NCBI GenBank assembly: GCA_025024175.1 | Contig: QCXZ01000137.1 | Span: 77,872,680 to 77,936,679, forward strand | Reading direction: 5' to 3' | DNA: 64,000 bases | Source of the DNA: Rhyzopertha dominica | Lineage: Eukaryota > Arthropoda > Insecta > Coleoptera > Bostrichidae | In this document: piece by piece, positions 1 to 11,689 of the stretch | Layout: every line of letters begins with the position of its first letter | How positions within the stretch are numbered: the stretch's first letter is position 1 | The notes under the pieces: generated by a model | What the model was told of the DNA's origin: nothing | Seen by the model: the letters and a program-made list of their open reading frames with translations, nothing else | The model's database searches: none | Program-made: the position numbers and the translations under genes

Positions 1-384
1 TGTTTTTGTAAACACTTTATTGAAAATTCAGGCTGAAACATATATTAAAGGTAACAGTATGAATTCTACGAGGGTGAATGCTTTTAGCGTCCATAATATA
101 AATAATAATTTCTCAGAAAAATCGCTGTCTCTTAAAGACACTGACATAAAGTTATTAGTCTGAGGTTTCGATTACACCTGTAATCTTTGTCAAAGACGAA
201 GAACCTCAAAGTTTACCTGATACAAGTTCAAACAAAATTCTGAAAGTAAATAAACAAATCATCAAGGAAGCGAGACGTCATAGAAACAACGTGCTGACCT
301 GATAAAAAAAAGAACCTAACGACGAAAAAGGAACTACCTACCTATTAGATAAACACGAACTACTTGGTACTACAAAGTAGCCTT
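1..384 (-). repeat. 3' untranslated/terminal region of a Penelope-like element
   Basis: This non-coding stretch follows the stop codon of the GIY-YIG reading frame at 385-828 (minus strand). On the minus strand an AATAAA-type signal lies near 17-22, close to the window edge, so the element end may lie outside. Positions about 105-255 reappear on the plus strand at about 37160-37310, which shows this is a repeated terminal module rather than unique DNA. Inside it is a perfect hairpin, GATTAC-AGGT-GTAATC. Penelope-like elements are known to carry terminal pseudo-LTRs, so I infer that this is one. Confidence 0.6.
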
Positions 385-1265
385 TCAAATGTCATCTAAC
401 TCATAATTTCCACAATCCCTATTAAAATTTTTACTATCCATACAAATTTCTGTAGCTTNTTTTATTAGACGTTTGTGATAATATTTTTCTTTATGTAATT
501 TGTTTGTTTTATCAAAGTCAATCATGTGTTTAGTCAAATGTGGGTGTTCAGCTACGGAAGATTTATCTATCTGTTGCAGCCTAGTAGCACGTATGTGTTC
601 TTTTAAACGCGTACCTACTTTTCTTTTAGTTTGACCTATGTAACACTTGCCGCAAGAACAAGTAATTTTGTAAACACCTTCACTTTCTAAATGTACTTTA
701 TCTTTAGTAGAACTTAAAATTTTATCTAAATTATGATATGCACTATCAATAACTAAAATATCGTGCTTTCTAAGCATCCTCTTTAATTTTTCCCAAAGGC
801 CTTGTACATAAGGCAAACTCAACTTCAATTTACTTTGTCCTGGCTGAGAATTTACTTAATTTGAATGAGCACTTTTATTAAAAACTGACCAAATGTTCTT
901 ATTGTTATAACCATTTCTCACTAGCGCTGATTTAAGATGATATATATCTTTTTGTAAAGAACTTTCGTCTGAGATCCTTTGTGCTCTAACAAATAACGTT
1001 CTTATACGACTATTCCTTTGAGAGGGAGGGTGGTGAGATGTGGCATTTAAATATCTGTCTGTGTATGTTGGTTTTCTGTAAACCTCGTGTCCTAACTGTC
1101 CAGTGTTTATTCTGTAAATTTGGACATCCGAGAAAGGTAAACTAAGTCCATAGTAAATTTTATGTCAGGATTTTGACTGTTCAAATGATTTAGAAACCCA
1201 CACAACTCTTCTATACTGTGGGGCCAAATAACAAAAGTGTCATTTAGGCACCTATACCAAAATTT
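385..1265 (-). mobile_element. Penelope-like element, RT C-terminus plus GIY-YIG endonuclease (pseudogene)
   Basis: The minus-strand open stretch 385-828 (147 residues) carries a GIY-YIG nuclease signature, VYKITCSCGKCYIGQT, followed by RLKEHIRA. Upstream, 829-1265 reads in shifting frames as the RT end typical of Penelope elements: WPHSIEELCGFLNHLNSQ, then YRKPTYTDRYLNATSHHPPS, then a RISDESSLQKDIYHLKSAL stretch. The RT catalytic block that should read RYVDD is RCLND (about 1239-1250), so the polymerase is dead. The element is cut off at about 1265, leaving roughly the last third. In the family, RT plus GIY-YIG drive target-primed retrotransposition. Family assignment is firm; function is lost. 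Confidence 0.88.
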
Positions 1266-2173
1266 TGGCTTAAACTGAAAACTGTTAAATTAATTAAGCC
1301 TAATTGCAATACGAAACGGAAAAATTCTAAATCAAAAAGAAGATAGGATTTCGGAATTAACGTTTTACAAAATATTAAAAATAAGGAACCTTTTACACTA
1401 GATGTTGTGAAAAAGACAGAATACTCGTATTGCTGTAAGAATATGACATCACATCTGATGTAATTTTACGAAATACGTATAATTATTTAAAGAGAGCTGC
1501 TTCGGTCGCAATTATGGTTTCAGCTCTCGTTGTTACGCCACTGTATAGTACCTAACTATATGCTAAAAGGTTTCTTTGAAGATAACGTCTCAAATATAGA
1601 TAAATTTTTTTTAAAAGAGTGATACAATAGTAATTGAAACACACTATATACATATGCATTTATCTAAAAGCCTATACTGTTGAAGGCAAACAGACTTTTT
1701 AGTTATAATATCAGCATGCTTACAGTTGCTCTTGCACTTATGTATACATTCGTGCGACTTAACCAATAATACACTACATCATCGCGACCCTCGCCATCTC
1801 CCTAGACCCCGCTTTATGTACTAAAAGGGGTACATATATAAAGAATAAGATTGAATGGGCCGCTGGCAGTCGCTGACATTCAAGAGCGGCTCGGAGACAT
1901 CGGGCCACTACATCATTTTTACGAGTGTGAGGCTCGGAATGAATGGCCGCGTCTTGCAGATAGCCAGAACGGATGTCGTACATTCACGAAAATAAGCTTA
2001 TTTTATTTCCCCCATAAAGCATAATTTATAGGGGTCCCGGCGATGAGATCGGCTGCGCGCGGAATTTGTTTTACTTTGGACGCGGCTGGCACCAGGGGCG
2101 TGGGGTCAGGGGTGGAAACGGGCAGGATACAGCGAATGACAGTGTCGCCACACATATACTTCCACGTACATTA
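1266..2173. other. No gene seen; AT-rich then GC-balanced island (about 1740-2160)
   Basis: The first half is AT-rich and featureless. From about 1740 composition becomes balanced with GC-rich words and no frame that resembles a known protein; short open frames on both strands look accidental. This is one of the islands I suspect to be host non-coding DNA. Confidence 0.4.
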
Positions 2174-2265
2174 CCATGTTGTCTGCATTGGGGTTATAGC
2201 TGTGCTGATGAGGCTTTATAAGCAGAAACAGCTGTCCACACACTGTTGTGATGCAGACAACATGG
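2174..2265 (+). ncRNA. Hammerhead ribozyme (type I, minimal helix III), copy 1
   Basis: The core is seen directly: CTGATGA at 2205-2211, stem II GCTT/AAGC around loop TAT (2213-2223), GAAAC at 2225-2229, palindromic ACAGCTGT, and cleavage triplet GTC at 2234-2236 with the predicted cut after 2236. Inner stem I pairs TGTG (2201-2204) with CACA (2237-2240). Stem I is extended by a perfect 15 bp inverted repeat, 2174-2188 with 2251-2265, enclosing the whole ribozyme. Hammerheads with such a short helix III are known from newt satellite DNA and Penelope elements and usually work as dimers. One defect: the stem II closing pair is G/A instead of G/C. A related copy lies at 61727-61795. Confidence 0.8.
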
Positions 2266-3289
2266 CATAAATTAAAAATGCTAGATTACAGAACTATTAA
2301 AAACAGGCATTTCGTGGAAATTCTTCAAGAATATGACCACGACAGTTTTCTCATCGCTACTAGGAATGCCTTCAAAAAAGATGCAAATATGCCACACTTA
2401 ATTCTTTCTGGTGCAAACGTTTGCATTTTCGATCATCCGCCCAGTAAATCGTCTTTGTAAAGCCCGTCATTTAAAGTCATATGTGACTTTTATTTATTAT
2501 TTACCTTGTATGTTACTGCTCTTGCTTGTATGCAAAGCTTAAGGGTTTGTTGTGTCATTGGTTCTTGATCCTACAGTTATAAGAAGATTTACCAACTGAA
2601 GAGTACTGTGACTTTGTGATTCATCTGCCACCTGGTATGTGTTTATCCACTTTATCCTTGTTAAGTGCGTATTGGAAGTAAAAATACCATGATTTGTTGG
2701 AAGCATGATAAAAAAAAGTGGCTAATAATGAACAACAGACAATATTTATCTGAACATTTATAATGGAAATAGTGGATGTTTCTAACACTAAACAAATTTG
2801 TTTCTTTCTTCTATCTCTTAGCAAACCACATCTGTGATTTTCCCATAATGGGCTTGTAGCAAGGCAGCTACATCAGCAATTTCTTTCGGGGGGCGGTAGG
2901 ATTTTTCGTCACAAACTTCTATGTTCTCTTGCAAGGTTTTGTTGAAGCAACATCATTGTGCTATTTTTATTTTAGTCGCCACGATCATCAGACCCGATGG
3001 TTTTCACGCTTTTAAGTTTTATCATAGATAGCATATGAAACACCGCACTAGCAATCTTATTGGAACCTATAGGTCTGCCTGTTTTACTCCAGCAAAATAT
3101 ATGGACATGTTTTTTTTTCAGTAACGATGGTCAGGGTCCAATAACAACAGTAAAATTGTATAAACTCCATTACCTACTGAAGTATGTCGTTTGATCGGGA
3201 AGTTTCGGAAGCAATCAAACAATCAAAAGACATTAAATAAACCGCCCGATTAATTTTTTAGGAAACTAAAAATTTGTGAATACNTTTCG
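2266..3289. other. No recognisable gene
   Basis: An open frame at 2248-2460 (plus, 70 residues, containing KNRHFVEILQEYDHDSF) begins inside the ribozyme's outer stem and matches nothing I know. A short part, around 2294-2322, resembles the minus strand near 56200 in the Crypton-like region, so it may be transposon debris. The rest, with a G-rich run near 2888, holds nothing I can name. Confidence 0.3.
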
Positions 3290-4190
3290 TTATAATCTGT
3301 TCCGCCTTTTCTGTTGCTTGAGGGGCAACAAGTAGCGCATGCTCGTCCATTTTGTGTACTTGATTTATAAGAAAATACCTACTAATAGGTGGCTCAGTGG
3401 ATTTAGCCACTTTTGGATTAAAAATAAAATTGCATTTGAAATGGCTGGTTTTGAAACTGACGCTAACATAAAACGTTATATTTTGCTGGTATTTGTCCGA
3501 TTTTTTAGCAAACCACCTTGATGGATAGATGGCCCCACAAACAAAAAGCTTTGGAGAAAAGAGGTTTAACATAACCTTACAGAACCATGATTATGTCAAA
3601 GTCTTCCACATTCATTATATTTGCTCCTACAGGAAGTAGAATATTCCTTGCTGCGTATGTGATCTTCAAGGGAAAAACATTGTATCCTGAGTGGATCAAA
3701 AATGGGCCGCCTGGGACACGTTTTAACAAAATGGGCTTAATACAGATATTTTTGAAAAATTGTTCACTTTCGGCGACATGATGAAAAAGGTGCTAACGAG
3801 CCTAATCTAGGAAGTTACCGTTCTGTTGACATTATCAGAGGATTTGAGGATGATAACATATCTCTCTCATTTTTACCGCCCAACAGCACTCACATGTGAC
3901 AGCCACTTGACATAGGCCATACGAAAAAGATTAAAAAAATTATAAGAAACTGGATAGTTTCGGCAGTACCCCTCTTAATTCTACTCCAGCTTTGAATAAA
4001 TTTGTTACAAGGGCAAATAGCACCCAGTTTTTAATAAAATCATAAAAATTTTCAAGAAGTGCCCACATAATCGTTATAAAGAACATCAAGATTCAGGCCT
4101 GTTTACGCTAGATGGAAGAAACCGTACTTTTTTTAATCGTGATAAGCTTAAAAAAACGACTCGAACAAATAAGTGACAACATCTATGCGG
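3290..4190 (+). pseudogene. pogo/CENP-B-like (DDE_1) transposase relic
   Basis: The plus strand reads in broken frames as the catalytic part of a pogo-type transposase. At about 3600-3720 it shows AAYVIFKGKTLYPEWIKNGP followed by PGTRFN, the usual block after the first catalytic Asp. At about 3855-3925 it reads DDNISLSFLPPNSTHM, a stop (TGA where TGT for Cys is expected) and QPLDI, the family's LLPPNSTH..QPLD block. A further stretch at 4088-4175 resembles the GL-PLD tail. At least one nonsense change and several frame breaks make it dead. In intact relatives the protein cuts and pastes at TA sites. No terminal repeats were found. Confidence 0.75.
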
Positions 4191-5720
4191 ACGCCACTGA
4201 GGTGAATTTGCCGGTAAGGAGCTTCACGATATTGCCCACATTTTCAGACCCATCTAACACTGAATATGATACGTAGTTTCCATTTTCTTCACTATTCGGG
4301 GGAGGCGGTAGGCGCACATACATACATCAAGCGACCAGTTTATTTTACGACGTAGGTGCTTCTCAAAAATTGGCGTACGCGTACATATAAAAGATATCCC
4401 AGTGAAACATTATAGCTTTTGGGGTTTAAACCTGTCACGTATTATGGGTCGTTTTACAAAAATATGGTCACGAAATGTCTAAGGGAGGGTTAGCTTCCAT
4501 GCCACTTTTGTCAGGGCACGCTTCAGATTTTTGATCAATATCTTTGTCTTCGCCGGGTATAGGTAACGTGCGTGGTGAATAAAATAATAATTCAAGCGGT
4601 TTATGACCGTTCACCGTAAGATTGAGCGCGCTGTGGAAAATGGACAGCCGGCTTGTAATTTATTGGCCTTTATTGCAGATAGCGCAGCAAAAGTGCATAA
4701 TATGGCTCTTTATGTACGATGCATGAGTGCTAATTACCATGCAAGGAAGCTTGTAACGCCATGAAATATAATTAGAGAAGGTAATATAAACATGTAACGA
4801 CCGCACGAATAAAGAGTTTTTGCTTGGTTTGTTAAGAAAATTATAGTCTGTATGACCAGCTGTCGTGTAATAATTGTAATAAATATGTGTAGCGCTGATG
4901 TTATAACTAGCATTAGTTATATTCCAGCGGGTCAGGTTTCCCTGAGCAAAAAAGTCTAATACGCGAGCTGGTTTAGAAATTCTCCGAGTTTCTTGTCTTT
5001 TTTTTGTTGGCAAACGTGTATCTATCCTTCAAATTAAAGATATGATGTGAAAAGCATTCTAGGAAAAAAATTGCGTAAACTGCAAATGTATAGTGTGGTG
5101 TATTTCTATAAGATATTAAATGGCTACTTCCTGCAATTGTATCTAAGTTAACATTGTCTTCATCTGTTGTTGCTTCATTTTCATTGCAGTCATCTTTCTC
5201 ATGGGATCCTCCAAGTATTCCCACTAAACGAATCAATTTTTAGCATATCATTTACCTCGATGGTATTCAAAAAGTCATTAGAGTTGCAAAGTATACGTCC
5301 GAACATTGTCCTANGCGTGTTCTAAGATGTTGATATAAATATCTTTAAAGGGTAACACAAGTTGGCGATAGGAAGGTGCTGCATTCTTTATTCAATTTAG
5401 CACAAACTTTAAATCAGCAGCTGTNCTTTTAATAATTCTGCAGAAGCTTTAACACTATAACAATGTTCCGGCGCTAAATCTCCTTCTCAAGCGCTTCGTT
5501 GCTCTTCGCTGGCAGCACCTTCAGTGGTAATTTCGGTTATTCTGTTTTTTTGACTTGTATCTTCTTGATANTTGTTACTGCATGTCAAAGCTCAGGATTT
5601 GATTGCTTCTCTCGAAAGTGGACTTCAAGTGCCTTAGATTCTCATGATTCACATGGATATTTAAACTTTATAAACAACGAGAATGGTCCAGTGTTGCATT
5701 TAAGATTTTCTTAGTTTGAC
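4191..5720. other. No gene; GC-balanced island at about 4540-4770
   Basis: The island at 4540-4770 has balanced composition with AATTTATTGG- and GCATAATATGG-type words and no coding signature, like the other suspected host non-coding islands. Minus-strand frames at 4660-5013 and 4973-5236 read as low-complexity or unfamiliar protein and I do not call them. Two N bases lie near 5314 and 5425. Confidence 0.35.
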
Positions 5721-7380
5721 GAATCAAAAATTTTTTTTGTTTACTTGATTTCACATTATTATTTTAATAAGAAGTACCTAGTAGATCAAGATTTTTGTCA
5801 ATGACCCTTTCGTCGAACCTCTTTCCATTAAAATATAAATCCGTACTGAATGCTTATCAGTACTTTCTTTGCCATTTTGGTCATTTCTCAGTATTACTAT
5901 ATTTTTAAGTTTATAAATTTTACAGTTTTCTATCGAACAAACGAAAGACGTACTTTGGTGTGATGTGTGATGTTTGTTTTTGATACATTTGAAGTTGTCT
6001 CTGAGGCATTATGCGTACAATATCAAACGTTACAAAATCAAATCTACAAAGATGCTCTACATGAAGACTTTCTATCACTATTAAGCATAAAACGTTGGGT
6101 TTTCTTTGTGACAAGAGGATTGTCACCAACATAGCAATAATGATGTGAATAATGCATTAGCATACACTTTATCAGAAATTAAAATGTGGGAAGAAATGTA
6201 TTACTTTTTTTTGTTTTGAAACCAGCAAAAAATGGCACGAGAGCAGCAACGTAGTATTATTTTTTTAGTGGGATGGGTGTGATACTCCAAATGGATGGAC
6301 ATTCTTCTCTACTCTTCATGGTTTCTGCTGCCTGAGCATGCCGTATTGAACTGAACCTGTTACGCTCAATTTTTGATAAATGGCCACAAGTATGCTGTCT
6401 CCAATAAAAAAAATTTGTGCGTAGACATTATTATATTAAACTTTAAATGTGAAGACAGACCAATAAAAGGATATGCCTTATTGAAAACTTCTGGATATAT
6501 GATATAGATTTAACTAGGATAAGATAGCGAAGTGGAATACGTAAAACTCACATTAAACAAATGCACACTTTTTATGGTACATATAATTCGCATTTATATG
6601 CTTAACGCAGACAAATGTTGCACAGATCCAAGCAATAATTTACGCTGGCATATCTGAGCACCGTCTTAACGGACTATTTCTATCCATGTCATGCCAAGTC
6701 GATAACTATCAGGTTGAACACAGAACAGCTGCAGCCGGCCGGACACTATCACATTTCCTCGTGACACTTGACAACCATAACAATAAACACGACTAACTTT
6801 ATATCCCCCACATAAATAATTTATCAGTTAATGGTCAATAACAACATAATGTTAATAAGTTAGCGTCGTCAGACGGGAAGGTTATAAATTCCGTATGTTA
6901 CGACGTATATTTAGCAACACTAATGTACGTGTCTGACATGTATTATAATTGAGAAAACTACTTAACAATGACAAGAGGCTATCAACATGCCGTGCCGCTC
7001 CCCGGAGTGACCAGTCTAGCAGCTTACAGGCAGTTTTACCTGAATTAGTTCTGCTTAATGCCTCAATGTCTGCTTCCACATGGACCACTCGTGCTAAGCG
7101 GCAGAGGAGTGTAAAAAGTCCTATATTGCACATTGTTGCCAATCAGGATGTTAAGAAACTAAATCGATAATTTTAATAATGTAGATAATATAAAGTTGTA
7201 AGATGTAAGTGGCACATGCCTTCTAGTGCGGCAGCACTAAGCTGAAAAAAATGGTTAGATGCCACTCGATGTAAAGTAATCCAACATTGCTATCCATTGC
7301 TCCTGTCGGTAAAATAATGGAAGAAAATATTGTTTTGGTGCGGGCAATTGTAGTACAACAATTCACTTTCTCAGTATTGT
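5721..7380. other. No recognised gene; AT-rich, then island at about 6600-7180
   Basis: 5721-6600 is AT-rich without recognisable motifs. The island at 6600-7180 is balanced in composition. Overlapping open frames exist on both strands (plus 6949-7170, minus 6882-7142). The minus one reads smoothly (LLCRLARVVHVEADIEAL) but matches no family I know and has no clear splice structure on both sides. Confidence 0.3.
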
Positions 7381-8717
7381 CGGGGCAAACGTTTTTCTAA
7401 AACGCGATCAACTAATTCAGTCAGTAAAAACTTCAACACAGGTAATCAGCCTAGTCTATTCCTTTCAATAACTGTCTGAAGTGGACATCATTATCGTCAA
7501 TATTAGTATAACATAAAACAAATAGGGCTTCAGAAGTAACTTGGAAGAAACTGTTCAAAAACTCCAACCAAAATATTACTCAGGAGAATGCTAGCACTCT
7601 TAAACGATCTCGGATAAGAAGGCTCAGAATGGGGATAAGAGATCATGGCACCAGAAAGAAGGAGTGAGGACTCAGTTTTATCTAGAGACCAGAAAGACAT
7701 AGAACACATAGAGCCGCAAACACAGACGTAATCACTCAAGAACAATTAGGTCAAATTCTAAGATTTTAATTGATAATGTGTCCTAGTGTTAAGCCGTTGT
7801 GTTCGTGTTCCTATTGTTACTGTTGTTGATGTTATAGCAAAGTTCTTTTGTGTATTCAGCCAAAGGCATGCAAGAAATCACACAAATGTACACAAAATCC
7901 TGGAGGACGAATAAAGGGGCAACCCTTTTTCTAAAACGCGATCTACTATTTCACCTAGTAAAAGCTTCTACACAAGCAACCAGGCTAGCGCTTTCTTGCA
8001 ATCGTTGACTAAAATGGATATCATTATCGTCATTATTAATATAATACAAAACAAATGGAGATTCAGAAGTAATTTGGAAGAAACTCCGACCAAAATAAAA
8101 CTCAGAAGAACGGGATGAAGAAATCTTCGTAACAGAACCAAAAAGTAGGGGTAAGGAACCGCTATGAAACGCGATAATTTTTGNAGAGACCGGGAAGACC
8201 AGAAACACAAACGTAATCACTCAAGGAAACGTCGGCATCGTCATGAATGAGCAACCTAAACAAAATACAGGAATCGAACNACCGAAAAACACTCTTTATA
8301 CTGTTACGCCTTTATGTAAATATTGCTATTGTCATTGTTGTTGTCGTTAGAACAAAGTACTTCTGTGTGTCTTCAGTGTACAAAAAATCACAGTTATGGC
8401 ATAGAACATCCTGGAAGACGGAAACTGTCTTGAAGACATACACAAAAAAGCCTGCAAGAAAATAAGCAAAAAAACTGTAGATCATTCTAGACAAAACATA
8501 TGGAAGTTCAGAAGTAGCTTGGAAGAGACCGGCCCCTAACTAATCCATCATCAGAACAGAAGCATCTAAGGAGAGCATCCGCTAGTTGAAAACCTCCCCA
8601 CTCCAATCCTCAGGCTATCACCCCTCCAACCCAGGGTAGACGTAATCGTCAAGGCGATACATATGTTCGGGAGCGGTACAGATGGCTATTGTACGCTGGC
8701 TCAGTCAATCAATCAAT
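7381..8717. repeat. Degenerate tandem array of a ~0.43-0.53 kb unit (about 2.5 copies)
   Basis: Three consecutive segments align. They share CTAAAACGCGATC (7396 and 7931), CAGAAGTAA-CTTGGAAGA (7531, 8064, 8509) and ACGTAATC-CTCAAG (7726, 8211, 8640). Copies 1 and 2 also share a block ending in TCCTGGA-GACG. Offsets are about 533 and 445 bases at one anchor and 485 and 429 at another, so copies differ by indels. The array ends at GTACGCTGG-TCA followed by (TCAA)n at 8700-8716. A similar end, GTACGCTGGTTCAATCAGTC, occurs at 30903. That looks like the 3' tail of a retroposon, so the units may be its monomers. Confidence 0.65.
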
Positions 8718-11055
8718 AACCCTAGCCATATATCTGATTGCCATAGAAATAAAGACATCCGTTCATTCAATAATCAGTTTTTCAGCCGTATCGATGCAGT
8801 GGTTGTAGTGTTCTCAGGATTTTTTGTATAATAATCTAGGCAAAAATTACTCCTATCTTATAAGTAAGAATTTAGATGGCAATGCCATCTGTCAGCATTA
8901 CACTGGCATGATGACAAAGCCACCTAGCTTCCTTAACGGGTACTATTTCCTGAAGAAAGTGACCTGTAGCCTGACAAATTGGCATGCAACTGCAGTTGGT
9001 TGAGGTGCAGACAGCACAGCATAGACATATATTTTACTCTTACCTTGTTCTATAACGCTTTGCTCAATCTACTCCAATACACGTTTAAATAGAAAAGGGA
9101 GTACTTTTCTAGACTGCACTGATACACATACACTTGATACCTGTGTTTTATCCTACTTCAGGTGGCTAAAACTGCAAATCTTACAACACTGGAAATTTCT
9201 TGCAACAAAATAGCTCCTTCTCCATCTCTTGCAAAGCGCGACCCGCCGGCTCATTAGTTATGTGCCCGTGGGACGTCGAATTAACTCCAGAATATGTATT
9301 AGACTGTTAAGGCGATTAAGGTAAATTCTGATCTTGCTTTTATTCGATATTAATTAGTTCTGGTTTTGCTTACGACTGGTATTTATCATAAATTAGTGGC
9401 ATATGGCCTCACCGATAAGGCGTCCAAGAACTCATGTGGGCTTAGAGTGTCTGAATGGTGGTATAAACATGAAAGCTTTCTAGTACTTTGGCTATCTAAA
9501 TCTGAAACTTATATGGGATGGTTGTGTTAAACGAATGCTTTTAAGTGACTTTAACGAATGTACAGGATACATAACGTCGTTTGATGGTTATTAGAACTGC
9601 GATAAGTACCAAAATAAGGTTAAACAAATGTTTGTGCTTTTTAAGGAAAACCAGTATAATTTCAAAATCAAGATTTCACCTAGACTAGCTTTAAGCTTCG
9701 AAACAATACAGTTGATAATAAAAATGTAACTTGGACATAGCTGATTCGATCGACGGCTGAAGGTTGCTATAGGTACTCCTATATCATTTGAGACGTAGTA
9801 GTTGTCGATGTGCTTTTTACCTATTTACTAACCATTAACAATAATACTTATAAAAATAATACATTTTGAGTGCATTTTATGGCAGTATACAATACAGGAT
9901 TGTACAATCCAACCTTATGTACTGCTTGCCTGGTTTTAATTTGCATAACTATCAGTAAAGTTCGAATTACGTCTTTGGTAATGTATAAAATTTTTTAGAT
10001 GTTTTTTTTCTAGGCCATAAATGCTACGACAGTAGTGGTCCGTCTAGCGCGCAGAATTTTCGTTTAGGTAGCGCTGAGAGCATAAATTTGCTCTCACTTT
10101 TAGAAGCACCTGAAGCCGCTGTTAAGATGGCAATCTGCTACAACGAATTCATTCAGTATTCCTGCCTGAAGAGCCCAAAGAAGGACGAAANCAGTCGCAG
10201 GACGAATATTCAGTTCAGAAGATAGAAATGCCTTGACGACTACCGCATGACTGAAGAGAGTGTGCAGCTTTTTCACCNACAATATTTATTCAAAGTAAAG
10301 TAGTAAAATGAAAGAATGCCGCTGCCAATTTTGTCCTGTCACGTTCAGCACCTCGAAGGGAACATTAAGTTTGGCACGACATAATACGTAAAGCAGCTAT
10401 TAATTATTTTTAATTACATGCGTTATTAGCTTTCAGCCTTAGCGATCCCGGGAGCTGATAAAAAACTCATATGCATACACGTCACTTTTGATTAAGAAGG
10501 GAATGTCGCCAATTTATTTGAGTGCCGCTTAGCCGATGCACACTTCCTTATCTCAGGACTCGATTAGTAAGTGGGACAGTTAGGAAAATACATTAGCGAA
10601 ATATGATTGACTGATGTCTGTAATCAATTACGGATTTTTTGCCGTTGTCGCCTTGTATTTGGGCAACGTGGTAAAAGGCTTTCGGCTTTCGTGTCGGTTT
10701 CGTCACGCTTGGATGACTGGCAGTGTCCAAAAAGTACTGCCGTCATCACCAGCCGACAGCGCAGCTATTGAAATAAAGTTGAAAGTAATGCAGGCGAATA
10801 ACAAAGCGAGAACGAATTAAGGCGAATGCTCAAATAACAAACCGTTGCTAATGTGCACCATTTTTTGGCAACCGCAAGAGCGGCACTGCGTCAATCTTTT
10901 TATGAGTTTTACTTAAAACGTATACGTGGGGGTCTTGATATTTAGTTGGCCTAGAAAGTTTTTAGTTCGCAAAATATAACCCACCACTATGATTTAACGA
11001 TTATAAAACTGAAATTTTAAAGACCGCCTAATAAGTATCTACTTTTGGAAGGGTT
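8718..11055. other. No gene; islands at about 9200-9430 and 10020-10960
   Basis: Most of this stretch is AT-rich. The islands are balanced and hold homeodomain-like cores, for example the TTAATTATTTTTAATTACAT run near 10400. Small open frames at 10100-10282 (minus) and 10614-10820 (plus) lie inside the second island and resemble no protein family. I infer host non-coding DNA, perhaps regulatory. Confidence 0.35.
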
Positions 11056-11059
11056 GTTC

Positions 11060-11600
11060 CTTCATTTCTCAAGCGATCTTTCAAAGCTAAAAAATAACTT
11101 TTGTTGTTCGGAAAGATACAAGGATCTGAATGTATACTCCATTAATACCTACTTCTTTTAGAGGAGTCCATAATTTTTGAAAGGGAACTGAATCAAATGC
11201 TTTCTGCAAGTCTATTCTTCATTTGGTCAGGATCCTTTTTTTGCTAGGAGTCTTAGTGTGAATATATTGTTCGAATATATCTTCCGGGTCTAAAGTCGTA
11301 TAATCTTCTTACTGACGACGTTATGCATATACCTCTGTAATTACTGCACTCGCTCTTCTCACCCTTTTTGTGAATTAATTAAGTTTTACAGCCTCTTGTC
11401 GCATGCTTTAATAACTCAATAGGCACATCACCTGGCTCTATTTTTGATTTTTGCGTACGGCCATCTTCAGCTCTTCTAAAGTGATCTCTTATATTCCTGC
11501 TTCTTAATCTTCTTGCGCCTTTGCCAAGAGAGTCTCTTCGGTGTTCTGCTAGTAATTCACTACAATATTCTTTCCATATATGTATTTTTATAGGATTTAT
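11060..11600 (-). pseudogene. LINE reverse transcriptase fragment
   Basis: Read on the minus strand in shifting frames, this shows the N-terminal RT blocks of a non-LTR retrotransposon: KIEPGDVPIELLKHATRGC (the region before RT block 1), then IHKKGEKSECSNYRGICI, then TGFRPGRYIRT, then DLQKAFDSVPFQKLW (RT block with the first catalytic Asp region), then LKEVGINGVYIQIL. The usual YADD block is missing because the piece stops near 11060. Multiple frameshifts and stops show it is dead. It lies next to a Penelope relic in the same orientation, but the two are separate families. Confidence 0.75.
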
Positions 11601-11689
11601 TCTTTTCGGGAGGCAACATTGAGGTAATGCATTATCTAATTAGTTCAAACAACCGGATCTTGGAATTGGGCCTAAATCTGAATTCATTA

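Noticed and set aside
2248..2460. Open frame starting in the ribozyme's outer stem
   Set aside because: Start codon lies inside a structured RNA element and the product is unknown; kept only as a remark.
3389..3401. GGCTCAGTGG resembling a tRNA A box
   Set aside because: It lies within the pogo-like transposase reading region and no B box follows.
6882..7142. Minus-strand 86-residue open frame that reads like real protein
   Set aside because: No family recognised, a fully overlapping plus-strand frame exists, and no convincing splice sites on both sides.
8268..8281. GGAATCGAAC, complement of a tRNA B box
   Set aside because: No A box at tRNA spacing and no cloverleaf; it lies inside the tandem array.
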